Positions 1 to 8,317 of a DNA stretch of 64,000 nt are shown here, one piece after another; position 1 is the first letter of the stretch, and every line of letters begins with the position of its first letter. Below the pieces are notes generated by a model. That model was not told where the DNA came from. It did no database searches and saw nothing but the letters and a program-made list of their open reading frames with translations. This DNA comes from Endozoicomonas sp. 8E. Its GTDB lineage: Bacteria; Pseudomonadota; Gammaproteobacteria; Pseudomonadales; Endozoicomonadaceae. Location: assembly GCF_032883915.1 (NCBI RefSeq), contig NZ_CP120717.1:6858001-6922000 (forward strand), read 5' to 3'. The position numbers and the translations under genes are program-made.

Positions 1-104
1 CTATTGTTGAACACTGGGACTCCATTCAAGCCTTAGACGATTTTATGCGCTTTTATTCACTGATCAGTGGCGGCAACATTCGCAATGATAATGGTGTGTT
101 TTAA
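1..104 (+). CDS. 3' end of a SnoaL-like (NTF2-fold) protein, partial
   Basis: The window opens inside an open frame (codons from base 3) ending at TAA 102-104. The last 33 residues read IVEHWDSIQALDDFMRF... and finish ...NDNGVF. A C-terminus with IVEHWD followed by a terminal N-G-(V/M)-F is typical of SnoaL-like polyketide-cyclase/ketosteroid-isomerase-fold proteins, where this strand closes the cone-shaped pocket. Only the C-terminus is present, so substrate and length cannot be judged. The following 89 bases to the convergent receptor gene hold no gene. Confidence 0.55.
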   Translation, partial: IVEHWDSIQALDDFMRFYSLISGGNIRNDNGVF

Positions 105-193
105 GGAAGTTTTCTGGTTGAGGCAAGGAATGGGTTCCCAAGGAGACCAACAGGGTCTGAAAGCGTGGGAAGCAGAGTTTTGCGACAGCCCGG

Positions 194-2473
194 TCATATC
201 TCCCACTTCACACTGACAGAAAAGTTCCTTCCGGGCTGGGTATAACGGTTAAGGCCCTTATAGGTGTCGGAAAGACCCCGTACATCATCCCACTTCCAGT
301 ATTTCTTGTCAGTAATATTGAAAATACCGGCAGTGAGGATCACGTCTTCAATAGGCCTGAAGTAAGCGGTCATATCAACAAGCCCATAGCCGGGTGTTGC
401 GAACTGTTCGCCCCCTGCTTCACTCTCGTCTGAAGCAATATCGCTATTAGAGATATCGTCTTTATCTTTAGCGGCGACCAGAGTCCACATCACCTCCCCG
501 CCCCAGTTGTCATCGGGTGAATCATAGGCCAGTCCAATAACAGCGGTGAGCGGAGCAATACTGTTTAAAGGATCGTCTTTAAATAATTCTCCCTTATCAT
601 TGGAGAAAGTACCCTGACCTTTACTCCAGGCGACCGCTGCCTTAAAACTTGTTCCAATGGGCGCCCCTATGGCCTCATCCAGCCAGAGCTGGCCCTTGAA
701 CTCAAGACCCTTGATGGTTGTGTCATCCAGATTCTGATATTGGTACTGAACATCTCTCCCAACTGTTCCAAGGGGAACCATTTCAATAAAGTCGTCATAC
801 CGATTGTAAAATGCAGTGATTTCTGCACTTCCAAGTCGCCCGTTCGCTCTCAATCCTACTTCAATAGAGTCACTTTTCTCGGGCTCCAGATCGGGATTAG
901 GCATAACATGAATGTTCATTGGGCCGACAGGTACGATCTCTTCAAAATACATCGCAAATAAATCAGGTGTGCCAAAGCCCTGGCTGTATTGTACAAACCC
1001 GGAAAATACGTCTGTGAACTTATAAACAGCGCCCAGTTTTCCAGACCAACTGTCGTATGATTTGTCTTTATACGCTTTCTTGTAATATTGATCCGTTTCA
1101 GTTTCGGGTGAAAAGCTGTCATAACGAATGCCCGGTGTCACGATCAGACGATCGTCCAGCAGGGTTATTTCATCCTGAAGATAGATACCCAAAGAATCAA
1201 CGGTCGCCAGTGGCGCATAACGACTAATGTCATTCTCTTCGCCAGCCGGATTCTTGACGTATGTGGTCTTGTTCAGGTTATTCTGCTCTTTTCTTTCCAA
1301 CTCCAGTCCATAGCTGATAAGGTGATCGGACGATTTGAAGTCGAGCCACCTGGTCATCTTCAGATCCAGCTGCCAGCTGGTTTCCTTGTAGATGTAATCC
1401 TTGTTTCTTCCCTGGGTTTCCCATTTCGAAGGGGCCCCGGCCTCTACCTGCATTTCATCATAGGTAATCTGATTGGTCTCGGTTTCCTGCCAGTTCAGAG
1501 ACCAATTAAGCGTATCAAAAACCGGTATGAAAGCTTCCCATTCATGGAACACGCCAAGGCGTTGGCGTTTTGTTAAGTCCTCTGCATCAAATTTGCTGTA
1601 AGGTGAAGAGTTTCCAGTGGGTTGTGCACCGACCATTGACAATAAATCGGTATCCGAGTGTAACTCCCGCCACTCGGCTGTCAGCCCCATACGATGATCG
1701 TCGTTCAATTGATACTGTAACTTGCCCAGTACGTTATTGATCCCGATATCCTTGGGGTCGGCTTCTCCCCTGGTCTCACCCTTCACATCGGCACCACCAT
1801 GAGTCCGGGTTTCTTTGGCATCGCGACGGGTATAAATCAGCAGGCTTTCCAGATCATCAGTGCGATTGGCAAACGTTGCCGTTTCAGTAAAGGCACTGTC
1901 AGCAGAAGAGTATCCCCCCTTCAGTGATGCGTAGGCGTCATCATCTTCGGGATTAAGAAAGTCTGCCGGGTCTTTGGTGACAAAAGCAACAACACCGCCG
2001 ATAGCATCGCTACCATGGACGGTCGATGCCGGACCTTTTAAGACCTCAACGGCCTTGATGGTTTCGAGGTCAATAAAATTTCGCTGGGAACGCAGAAACA
2101 TTTTGGTGGAATCAAAGGCTTTGGCCTGATCCACTCCGTCTACGGTAATCTTGACCCGGTTGGCATCCATCCCACGAATATTGAAGCTGCCCGCACCGGT
2201 TCTGCCATCATTTGTGACGGTAACTCCCGGCTCGTAACGAACCAGGTCATCAATGTCATTGACCATTTTCTTTTCAATGTCATCCGCCGTGGTGACATCT
2301 ACGCTGCTGGCCACTGAATCGAGATTCTGTTCAGTCAGGGTCGCAGACACAGTCACCTGGTCCAGCAGAGTGGGTTGTATGGACGGCAAAGCTTCTTCAG
2401 CCCTGACTGAGGCAATTGCTAATGCCAAACCGGCCAGGGCCAGATGTGTTTTTTGAATCGCGGGTAGGCTCAT
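194..2473 (-). CDS. TonB-dependent outer-membrane receptor, heme/hemoglobin type
   Basis: This 759-residue outer-membrane receptor probably imports heme or takes it from a heme protein using TonB energy. A signal peptide (about 1-25, ending VRA) is followed by a TonB-box-like stretch LLDQVTVSAT. Next comes a plug domain with the motifs IRGMDANRVKITVDGVDQ and VEVLKGPASTVHGSDAIGG, then a 22-strand-type barrel ending in an aromatic-rich strand (SVSVKWEI). In the region where heme receptors carry FRAP...His...NPNL, it reads FGTPDLF, then a His in NIHVMPNPDL. The NPDL half and a nearby His are kept but FRAP is replaced, so ligand specificity may differ from the heme receptor at 8.3 kb. It is the last of three minus-strand genes. 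I see no Fur box directly upstream. Overall length and plug fit the hemoglobin/transferrin/lactoferrin receptor family. Confidence 0.85.
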   Translation of the reverse strand: MSLPAIQKTHLALAGLALAIASVRAEEALPSIQPTLLDQVTVSATLTEQNLDSVASSVDVTTADDIEKKMVNDIDDLVRYEPGVTVTNDGRTGAGSFNIRGMDANRVKITVDGVDQAKAFDSTKMFLRSQRNFIDLETIKAVEVLKGPASTVHGSDAIGGVVAFVTKDPADFLNPEDDDAYASLKGGYSSADSAFTETATFANRTDDLESLLIYTRRDAKETRTHGGADVKGETRGEADPKDIGINNVLGKLQYQLNDDHRMGLTAEWRELHSDTDLLSMVGAQPTGNSSPYSKFDAEDLTKRQRLGVFHEWEAFIPVFDTLNWSLNWQETETNQITYDEMQVEAGAPSKWETQGRNKDYIYKETSWQLDLKMTRWLDFKSSDHLISYGLELERKEQNNLNKTTYVKNPAGEENDISRYAPLATVDSLGIYLQDEITLLDDRLIVTPGIRYDSFSPETETDQYYKKAYKDKSYDSWSGKLGAVYKFTDVFSGFVQYSQGFGTPDLFAMYFEEIVPVGPMNIHVMPNPDLEPEKSDSIEVGLRANGRLGSAEITAFYNRYDDFIEMVPLGTVGRDVQYQYQNLDDTTIKGLEFKGQLWLDEAIGAPIGTSFKAAVAWSKGQGTFSNDKGELFKDDPLNSIAPLTAVIGLAYDSPDDNWGGEVMWTLVAAKDKDDISNSDIASDESEAGGEQFATPGYGLVDMTAYFRPIEDVILTAGIFNITDKKYWKWDDVRGLSDTYKGLNRYTQPGRNFSVSVKWEI

Positions 2474-2597
2474 TGTTTAACGGCAATTCCTGAGGCTCGG
2501 GCTTCATGCTATTGATGTTGCGTTTTTCGAGTCAATGACTAACCATGACGAAAGGGACTGATGATTCAGGGTCAGTCCGGTTCATCCTGAAAATAGA

Positions 2598-3641
2598 TCA
2601 GTTCTTTCGCAATCTGAACTCTGCCACCAAAGGCAGGTGATCCGAGAGCAATTCAGCTTTTTGGACCACTCTGGCTTTCACCAGATCCAGCTTTGTTGAA
2701 TAGAACAGATAATCCAACGTCCGATCCAGACCCAACTCCTGACGGCTTCGATTAGTGAACCACTGTTGCCTTGCCTCTCCAGAAGCCTGTTGAGGTGTTG
2801 GAACAACCGGATACCTGTCGGTAAGTACGGATAACTCGGAATCTTTCTGATACCAGAACTGCTCGGAGTCATGAAGGTGCTCATACTGTCCCTGCGGAAT
2901 CAAATTGAAATCCCCTCCGGTAATCCACAGGGAGCTGGCCTCCAGCTGGTCCAGCCGCTCAGCCAATTGCTTTACCTGCCTTTGCATAATATCCAGCCCT
3001 TGGGCAAAAGCATCCAGATGCGTATTAATCACCGTCAGTGACTCGGCCCCCAGATTGATTTCGGTCTCCAGCAGGGCCCGTTGGGTGGTCGCAGGATAAA
3101 GAGACTGATCAGGTAAGGCAGGAAGGTCATGCCTGACGACACTTTCTATAGCAAACCGTGAAAAAGTCAGCAGATTCACTCCACCCGGCTCTTTCCGGAC
3201 ATTCGGTGAGGCCCGTTCGTTCAAAAAACTATAGGCAGTGAATGTGCTGCAATAAAACCTTGCAGGCAGGGCGTCTTTGAACCACTGGATCTGGTTCATC
3301 CTGACTCTGGGGTCTACGTCAACTTCCTGAAGCAGAAGGATATCAGGGTTCTCTTCTTCAATCAGGTCTGCAACCTGTTGAAAAACAGATAATTGCTTGT
3401 CAAGAGCCAGAGCTTCGCGTTGCTGCGGGGGCTTCCATAGTTCATAAATACCTCCGGCCAGAAACTGAACATTCCAGGTCATCACCTTGATGGATTGACC
3501 GGCTTCAAGCTTTTCTGGTGTTCCAGTGCATTGAACAGAAGGTTTTGCAAAAACAGAACCGGCTCCCAGACCCAGCTTGAGTAACACAGCGATCCAAAGT
3601 AACCACGAGTGAAGCGAAGGGGTTTTCGAATCTGAAGGCAT
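2598..3641 (-). CDS. Exported endonuclease/exonuclease/phosphatase (EEP) family protein
   Basis: This is a 347-residue member of the DNase I-like metal-dependent phosphoesterase superfamily. The N-terminus has a hydrophobic helix (LLWIAVLLKLGLGAGSVFA), so it is probably exported. The superfamily motifs appear in order: MTWNVQF (metal/substrate Asn), LLQEVD (metal-binding Glu), NTHLDAF (His), GDFNL (Asp/Asn), LDYLFYS, and LSDHLPLVAEF at the C-terminus with the catalytic Asp-His pair. The substrate could be nucleic acid, a phosphoinositide or sphingomyelin, and the motifs do not discriminate. It lies 124 bp upstream of the receptor gene and 98 bp downstream of the amidohydrolase on the same strand, so a three-gene transcript is plausible. 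Confidence 0.85.
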   Translation of the reverse strand: MPSDSKTPSLHSWLLWIAVLLKLGLGAGSVFAKPSVQCTGTPEKLEAGQSIKVMTWNVQFLAGGIYELWKPPQQREALALDKQLSVFQQVADLIEEENPDILLLQEVDVDPRVRMNQIQWFKDALPARFYCSTFTAYSFLNERASPNVRKEPGGVNLLTFSRFAIESVVRHDLPALPDQSLYPATTQRALLETEINLGAESLTVINTHLDAFAQGLDIMQRQVKQLAERLDQLEASSLWITGGDFNLIPQGQYEHLHDSEQFWYQKDSELSVLTDRYPVVPTPQQASGEARQQWFTNRSRQELGLDRTLDYLFYSTKLDLVKARVVQKAELLSDHLPLVAEFRLRKN

Positions 3642-3739
3642 AGTTCCGCCCTGAATGGATAAACATCAGGTCGGCCTGAGTCTGCTCTCGATCAGTCTCT
3701 TATCGCCGACCCCGGATACCCAGTATAGACCGCAGTTTT

Positions 3740-5299
3740 CTATTGCTCTTGCAGTTTCTGTTTGACTATCGCGTTAATCCCAAACTTCAGTGCAGGCTGA
3801 ACAACCTGCTTTTGGATAAAAGCATCATAGCTCTTCTGATACTTATCCATTTGCTCATCCAGCATTGCGCGGGTGTAGAGTCGTCCATTCACCACAACGG
3901 CTTCGATGGTATTGAGGGCAGCAAGGTTTGCCCCGGGATTCTCTCGATAAATGACAAAGCTGGCCTTTGCACCGGGTTTAAAGCTGACGGGTTGCCCCAG
4001 AAACTTTGCCGGGACCGTTGTCGCTGCTGCCAGAGCCTGCTCAGGACCCAAACCTGAATCGGAAAGTAACTCGATCTCCCTGATTAACGATGCCCCGGGA
4101 ACGACGCCCGGTGCCATAGTATCGGTCCCGGCATGAACAGGCACACCGGCTTCATAAAGCGCTTTTACGGTAGCCTGCATTTCTTTCAATACGTTCTCAA
4201 AGGCCATAATCCGCGCTTCATTCATAAATCGGGCAGCTGTTATTCCCTCTTCTGAATCCCAGAGAGTATCCCGATAGTAATGAGGCAGAAGTTCGTTCGC
4301 TCTGTCCGCCAACATGGTTTCACGATGTTTGCTGACTATCACTCGCTCGATAGTCACCAGAGTTGGCGTAACAGCGCCTCCCTGCTCGACCAGCGCTTTA
4401 ACAAATGCATTTCTGCGCTTTTCGTCCATATTCAACCATTGCATCCGACCTTCAATGTAGTTGTCCGGATTCTCTGCCGCAGGAGGAAAACCCCTCAAAT
4501 GCTGTGCATCGTCCAATCTGGCTTCTGCGGCATTCATACCGTGAGGCACATGCCCAACTAGCCGCATACCGTATTTATGAGCCGCGACACGCAGTGCTTC
4601 CAGCACATCAGGCTTCACATGGTCGTATACTTTGATACAGCTGTTTCCTCGCCCGGACAGTGTTTTAACGATCCATTCGGCTTCTTCGGGCTTTTCCAGA
4701 ACCAGTGCAGAATCCCAGACCGGATCAAGGCCATCAATCATACGACCGCAACTTACTATATCCGGACCGGCCAGTTCTCCTCTCGATATCAGGGTTCGAA
4801 GCTCTGAAGATTGCCCCGGCTTCATATCTCCCATGGTTCGAATCGTGGTCACACCATGATAAAGATGCAAAAAAGCAAACAGTTCATTTTGATCGGGCAG
4901 CGGCAAATGATTCCAGTGGGCATGCATATCGATCAGCCCGGGCATCACAAACAGGCCGGCGTACGGATCATTTTTATCGACTTCAGCCTTTCTGACACTG
5001 GTAATGGTCTGACCCTTAACCTCCAGACTGACCGGAGTTGTTCGCGGCTCACCCGGAATCACCAGTTCAACCTTGCTGAGTTTTAACCCCGGCTCGGGAG
5101 AAGACAAAGCAGCGGGTAACTGAATCTGTAGGGCTACAACAGCAGCCAGTGCAAGCAATAACACCATAATGAAGGACAATATTTTTTTCGTAATGCTGAA
5201 TACCTTCAGAATAATTCCAAGTCTCTGTCGTTGAATATGGGTAGAAATCTCACTTGACGTTATAAAGACATTTAACAGATGCACATTAAATAGGTACAC
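3740..5299 (-). CDS. Exported/anchored amidohydrolase, imidazolonepropionase-like
   Basis: This is an amidohydrolase-superfamily enzyme (metal-dependent TIM-barrel hydrolase) of up to 519 residues. The motifs are VMPGLIDMHAHW (HxH metal ligands on strand 1), SCIKVYDHVK (candidate carboxylated Lys), LVGHVPH (His), and VHAGTDTM (the last Asp), followed by a C-terminal VVNGRLY of the small beta-sandwich. These suit the prolidase/imidazolonepropionase-like secreted hydrolases; the substrate is unknown. A hydrophobic helix (ILSFIMVLLLALAAVVALQ) indicates export or anchoring. The start is uncertain. The longest frame begins at a GTG (5297-5299) only 36 bp from the divergent OmpA gene, with no good ribosome-binding site. 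The ATG at 5165-5167, directly before the hydrophobic helix, is an alternative that leaves room for promoters. Confidence 0.8.
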   Translation of the reverse strand: MYLFNVHLLNVFITSSEISTHIQRQRLGIILKVFSITKKILSFIMVLLLALAAVVALQIQLPAALSSPEPGLKLSKVELVIPGEPRTTPVSLEVKGQTITSVRKAEVDKNDPYAGLFVMPGLIDMHAHWNHLPLPDQNELFAFLHLYHGVTTIRTMGDMKPGQSSELRTLISRGELAGPDIVSCGRMIDGLDPVWDSALVLEKPEEAEWIVKTLSGRGNSCIKVYDHVKPDVLEALRVAAHKYGMRLVGHVPHGMNAAEARLDDAQHLRGFPPAAENPDNYIEGRMQWLNMDEKRRNAFVKALVEQGGAVTPTLVTIERVIVSKHRETMLADRANELLPHYYRDTLWDSEEGITAARFMNEARIMAFENVLKEMQATVKALYEAGVPVHAGTDTMAPGVVPGASLIREIELLSDSGLGPEQALAAATTVPAKFLGQPVSFKPGAKASFVIYRENPGANLAALNTIEAVVVNGRLYTRAMLDEQMDKYQKSYDAFIQKQVVQPALKFGINAIVKQKLQEQ

Positions 5300-5335
5300 T
5301 TCGCCTACATCCCAACGACACCAAGGAATGTAGCC

Positions 5336-6421
5336 GTGTATAAAAAACGACAGTTACTGGCTTTAGTAATTTCCACCGGATTGACCGCTTCGGTTTATGC
5401 TGATGAAGGACGCTGGTATATCAACCCTGCGATTGGTCTTCAGAATTTTGATTCTGATCGCAATCTGGACGATGCCACCACACTGACTCTTGGGGGTGAA
5501 TATCGCTTTAACGATCACTGGGCCACAGAACTGAGATTTCTCGACAGCAATGCTGACAGCAGAATTGGAGACACTGACGTCAACCAATATTACCTGGATG
5601 CTCTCTACTACTTCAAACCCATGACAGCCAAGTGGCAACCTTTTGCCATTCTGGGTGTGGGCCACGGGGAATTTGAAGGCAAGCTCAGTGACTCTAAGGA
5701 AACACAGGCCAACGCCGGCGTTGGTGTCCGCTATGCCATTAACGAGGACTGGTCACTGCGCGGGGATGTTCGAGGCATCCACGGAACCGACGACAGCACC
5801 TGGGACAGTCTGGTCAATATCGGAATCAGTTACGCCTTCGGTGGAAGTTCAGCACCTGCCCCAGCACCTGTTGAAGCCGATACCGATCAGGACGGTGTAC
5901 CTGACAGTCGTGACAACTGCCCAAATACTCCAGCCGGTGCACCGGTTGATGCCAATGGCTGTGCACTGGACACCGATAAAGACGGTGTTCCGGATTATAT
6001 GGATCAGTGCCCGAACACACCCGAAGGTCGCAAAGTCGACGACAACGGCTGCAAAATCGCACTGATAAAAGACATCAGCATGAAGCTCAGCGTCAATTTT
6101 GCCACCAACTCTACCGACGTAAACGGCGAGATTGATAACGTCGCCGAAGTGGTTCAGTTCCTGAAAGCCTATCCTGAAGTACCTGTAGAGATTGGAGGTT
6201 ACACCGACAATAGAGGTGCTGAGGAATACAACAGAAACTTGTCACAGCGTCGTGCAGACGCAGTTCGCAACATTCTCATCAATGATTATGGTATTGCAGG
6301 CGACAGTATCACAGCCGTTGGTTACGGCGAAGATCAGCCTGTTGCCAGCAATGAAACAGCTGAAGGACGTGCCGCCAACCGCCGGGTTGAAGCCACCCTG
6401 AAGCATAAGATCGAGCAGTAG
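5336..6421 (+). CDS. OmpA-family outer-membrane protein with TSP type 3 repeats
   Basis: This 361-residue protein is an outer-membrane barrel tethered to peptidoglycan. A signal peptide (to about 22, VYA) is followed by an 8-strand-type barrel domain with alternating hydrophobic strands (about 25-170). A Pro/Ala linker leads into two calcium-binding thrombospondin type 3 repeats (DTDQDGVPDSRDNCPNTP and DTDKDGVPDYMDQCPNTP). The C-terminal OmpA/MotB domain (about 245-361) carries NFATNS, GGYTDNRGAEEYN and LSQRRADAVRN, the residues that contact diaminopimelate. The start is GTG, chosen because AAGGA at 5323-5327 sits 8 bases before it. The layout matches OprF-like porins of gammaproteobacteria. 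Confidence 0.9.
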   Translation: MYKKRQLLALVISTGLTASVYADEGRWYINPAIGLQNFDSDRNLDDATTLTLGGEYRFNDHWATELRFLDSNADSRIGDTDVNQYYLDALYYFKPMTAKWQPFAILGVGHGEFEGKLSDSKETQANAGVGVRYAINEDWSLRGDVRGIHGTDDSTWDSLVNIGISYAFGGSSAPAPAPVEADTDQDGVPDSRDNCPNTPAGAPVDANGCALDTDKDGVPDYMDQCPNTPEGRKVDDNGCKIALIKDISMKLSVNFATNSTDVNGEIDNVAEVVQFLKAYPEVPVEIGGYTDNRGAEEYNRNLSQRRADAVRNILINDYGIAGDSITAVGYGEDQPVASNETAEGRAANRRVEATLKHKIEQ

Positions 6422-6428
6422 CTCTGGC

Positions 6429-6454
6429 GAGGAGAGTTCATTCGAACTCTCCTC
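6429..6454. terminator. Bidirectional hairpin between ompA-like gene and nlpE-like gene
   Basis: A perfect 11-bp inverted repeat (GAGGAGAGTTC / GAACTCTCCTC, loop ATTC) lies 8 bp after the OmpA stop and 15 bp from the end of the convergent lipoprotein gene. The position suits a shared terminator. The T-run after it is weak. Confidence 0.65.
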
Positions 6455-6469
6455 TTCCAAGTGTCACCA

Positions 6470-6979
6470 TCATGGCATCTTTTTCAGATTGTAGCGTGAA
6501 GCTAAATCACCCGTTGCCTTCTCGCCGTTCATATCCAGTTTCATTAGTATGTTTTCACCTACGAAGTATTGGTTTGGACCTGACTCGTCAACCAAGGTGA
6601 CGACATTGCCCGATTTGTTCCAGGTGAATTTACCTCCAGATTTGATTGGGTCGCCTGCTTTGCCTTCATACAACTCAACCAGCGAGTAGGTGCCGTCTTC
6701 ATTAAGTGTCAGTGTTGTATCGATGCCTGCACAATCTGCACAAGGAAGTTTACCCTCGTAAACGCCACTCCAATTCAGAGCATTTTGCGCGTTTTGACCA
6801 GAATCGACAAAAGTATCGGTGTTGGTCACCTGCTCTTCTTTAATTGGAGCTACATCAATTGCGTTTTCCAGATCTGTTGCTTGAGGAACGTCAACCGCAG
6901 TTGTATCCGCCGGTTTCTCGTCCTGACAGCCCGCCATGATGATCAACACACCAGTTAGCGCCAGTAGTGTCTTTTTCAT
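6470..6979 (-). CDS. nlpE: NlpE-like copper-homeostasis/adhesion lipoprotein
   Basis: This is a 169-residue lipoprotein. The signal peptide ends in the lipobox IMAGC, so the mature protein starts at a lipidated Cys 18. The mature part carries the NlpE N-terminal-domain signature WSGVYEGKLPCADCAGIDTT, including its CxxC pair, then alternating beta strands ending in RYNLKKMP. In E. coli NlpE relays surface and copper stress to the Cpx system. This protein has only the N-terminal domain and lacks the second OB-fold domain, as in many non-enteric homologues. A good ribosome-binding site (AGAGGGGA) precedes the ATG. Confidence 0.85.
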   Translation of the reverse strand: MKKTLLALTGVLIIMAGCQDEKPADTTAVDVPQATDLENAIDVAPIKEEQVTNTDTFVDSGQNAQNALNWSGVYEGKLPCADCAGIDTTLTLNEDGTYSLVELYEGKAGDPIKSGGKFTWNKSGNVVTLVDESGPNQYFVGENILMKLDMNGEKATGDLASRYNLKKMP

Positions 6980-7149
6980 TTAATTCCCCTCTAAATGAAC
7001 GAGTTGACATACCAAAATGATCTCATTGCAAGTACGCCAAGGTCAGCTGTATACCTTGCTAATAGTAGACCTGTTTCCTACAACTGCGTCAGAACAAAGC
7101 AAATCATTTAAGAGTCTTCATGGCATAACTTTTTACCGGCAAGAAGGAA

Positions 7150-7377
7150 GTGTTGGATCAGTCCTGCCGGCAGCAGGCCAGTGAGCTGATTGAACTGAAA
7201 ACCAGTGTTGCAGGACTGGAGGCCAGTACAGATAACCGGAACAATAAGGTCGGCCAACTTAAAACTGAACTGGCAAAGCTGAAGCGGGAGAATAAGACCC
7301 TGACCAGGGAGATCGGTAGTTTGCTGGCGCAGGTTAAGCAGCTGTCAGAGCAGTTGAAGAATAAGCCACAAAGGTAA
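7150..7377 (+). CDS. Small predicted coiled-coil protein, unrecognised
   Basis: This 75-residue frame starts at GTG or the adjacent TTG; AAGGAAG lies just before it, which fits the TTG better. It is almost entirely charged heptad-like helix (LKTELAKLKRENKTLTREIGSLLAQVKQLSEQL), as in a coiled coil. It could be a small structural protein or the remnant N-terminal helix of a transposase (IS66-type proteins begin this way). I do not recognise it. Confidence 0.35.
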   Translation: MLDQSCRQQASELIELKTSVAGLEASTDNRNNKVGQLKTELAKLKRENKTLTREIGSLLAQVKQLSEQLKNKPQR

Positions 7378-7797
7378 TGCAATATGTAATACGAGAAGTT
7401 TAGTTGAGCCTACTCGCCAGATGAAAATCATTTTGGAGTAGGCCTCGTTGAACTTTAGAACCCATGAGAAAAGGACGCTAGTGGAATAATATTCACCAGC
7501 CAGTCCAGTAGTACCTGCTCACGGAAGAAATATGAATCAAACCCCCAGAAGACATCACCCGTGCTCGTTGAAAATCTAATCCCGTGAATAAAAATTCCAG
7601 AGGACCGATCCAGCCAATCAAACCTGTTACAAAAACTTATTTGCTGCTGACCATGTATTGGATAATTACCCCAGACCAGATAGGAAGGACGGAAATATGT
7701 TGCTCGTACAACAACACCAAACACTGGCGGAATGAGTGTTACAAACATATCGAGACCTTTGCGAGATTTGCACAGTTTGACATCCTCCCCGCCGTGA
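7378..7797. other. Gene-poor spacer before palindromic element
   Basis: No convincing gene is seen here. An 8-bp inverted repeat (GCCTACTC 7408-7415 / GAGTAGGC 7436-7443) follows the small coiled-coil frame. A 118-codon minus-strand frame (7455-7811) begins inside the neighbouring repeat and has no recognisable motif, so I treat it as spurious or decayed. Confidence 0.4.
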
Positions 7798-8008
7798 AGA
7801 GGCTGTCGCAAAACTCTTCATTCTCGTCATTCCCGCGAAGGCGGGAATCCACAGTGACTCACCACCAGAACCATACTGCCCGGTGCCCCCCCTGGCCTTG
7901 TCATCCCCGAGAAGGCAGAGACCCACCGTTGGCGCTAGATTCCCGCCTTCGCGGGAATGACGACCTCAGAGCATGGGAACGAGCTGTTGGAGTTTTGCAA
8001 CACCCTCT
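7798..8008. repeat. Palindromic MITE-like element, copy a
   Basis: This element of about 210 bp has inverted ends (AGAGGCTGTCGCAAAACTC at the left; GAGTTTTGCAACACCCTCT at the right). It holds two inward hairpins built on ATTCCCGCGAAGGCGGGAAT. Related copies lie at 10416-10679 (same orientation) and 63521-64000 (opposite orientation, tandem). It is non-coding. Similarity to the right-edge copy continues about 34 bp further, to around 8042. Confidence 0.8.
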
Positions 8009-8174
8009 AGAAGTACGGGGTTTTACGCTCATTCGATAAATTACCACTTATATGCAAGACAGAATAAGCCAATCGAAAACTAGCAGGGAGCAAGGCAGAA
8101 TGGAAACTACAACTCTATAAAAAACCTTCAGAGCAACCAGAAATATCACAATTGCGAAGACTAAATTTATATAC

Positions 8175-8195
8175 AAATGATAATGATTTGCATTT
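8175..8195 (+). promoter_or_regulatory. Fur box upstream of heme receptor
   Basis: AAATGATAATGATTTGCATTT matches the classical Fur operator built from GATAAT units. It sits about 120 bp before the receptor ATG. Iron repression of the receptor is the expected outcome. Confidence 0.75.
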
Positions 8196-8317
8196 AGTTT
8201 GTTTTTTGCCTATCATCCGACGCCATCATCACGAGCGCTTCGGGGTATTCACAGTACAGCGCTTGTGTGACTCATCCCTATAAAGAATCATCCAATAGCA
8301 GTACGCATAGGCCAACA

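Noticed and set aside
105-193. Possible degenerate end of the palindromic element (GAGTTTTGCGACAGCC near 174-189)
   Set aside because: Only about 16 bases match and no second end is present; too short to call.
7034-7054. Inverted repeat CAAGGT...ACCTTG upstream of the nlpE-like gene as a CueR/MerR operator
   Set aside because: The arms are in the opposite order to MerR-family operators (ACCTT...AAGGT) and only 6 bp long.
7455-7811. 118-codon minus-strand frame
   Set aside because: It starts within the palindromic repeat, has no motif, and shows no ribosome-binding site.
7666-8039. Frames across the palindromic element (also 10532-10795 and 63488-63894)
   Set aside because: They translate the repeat itself (HPREGRDPP, RLRGNDD), a known kind of spurious annotation.
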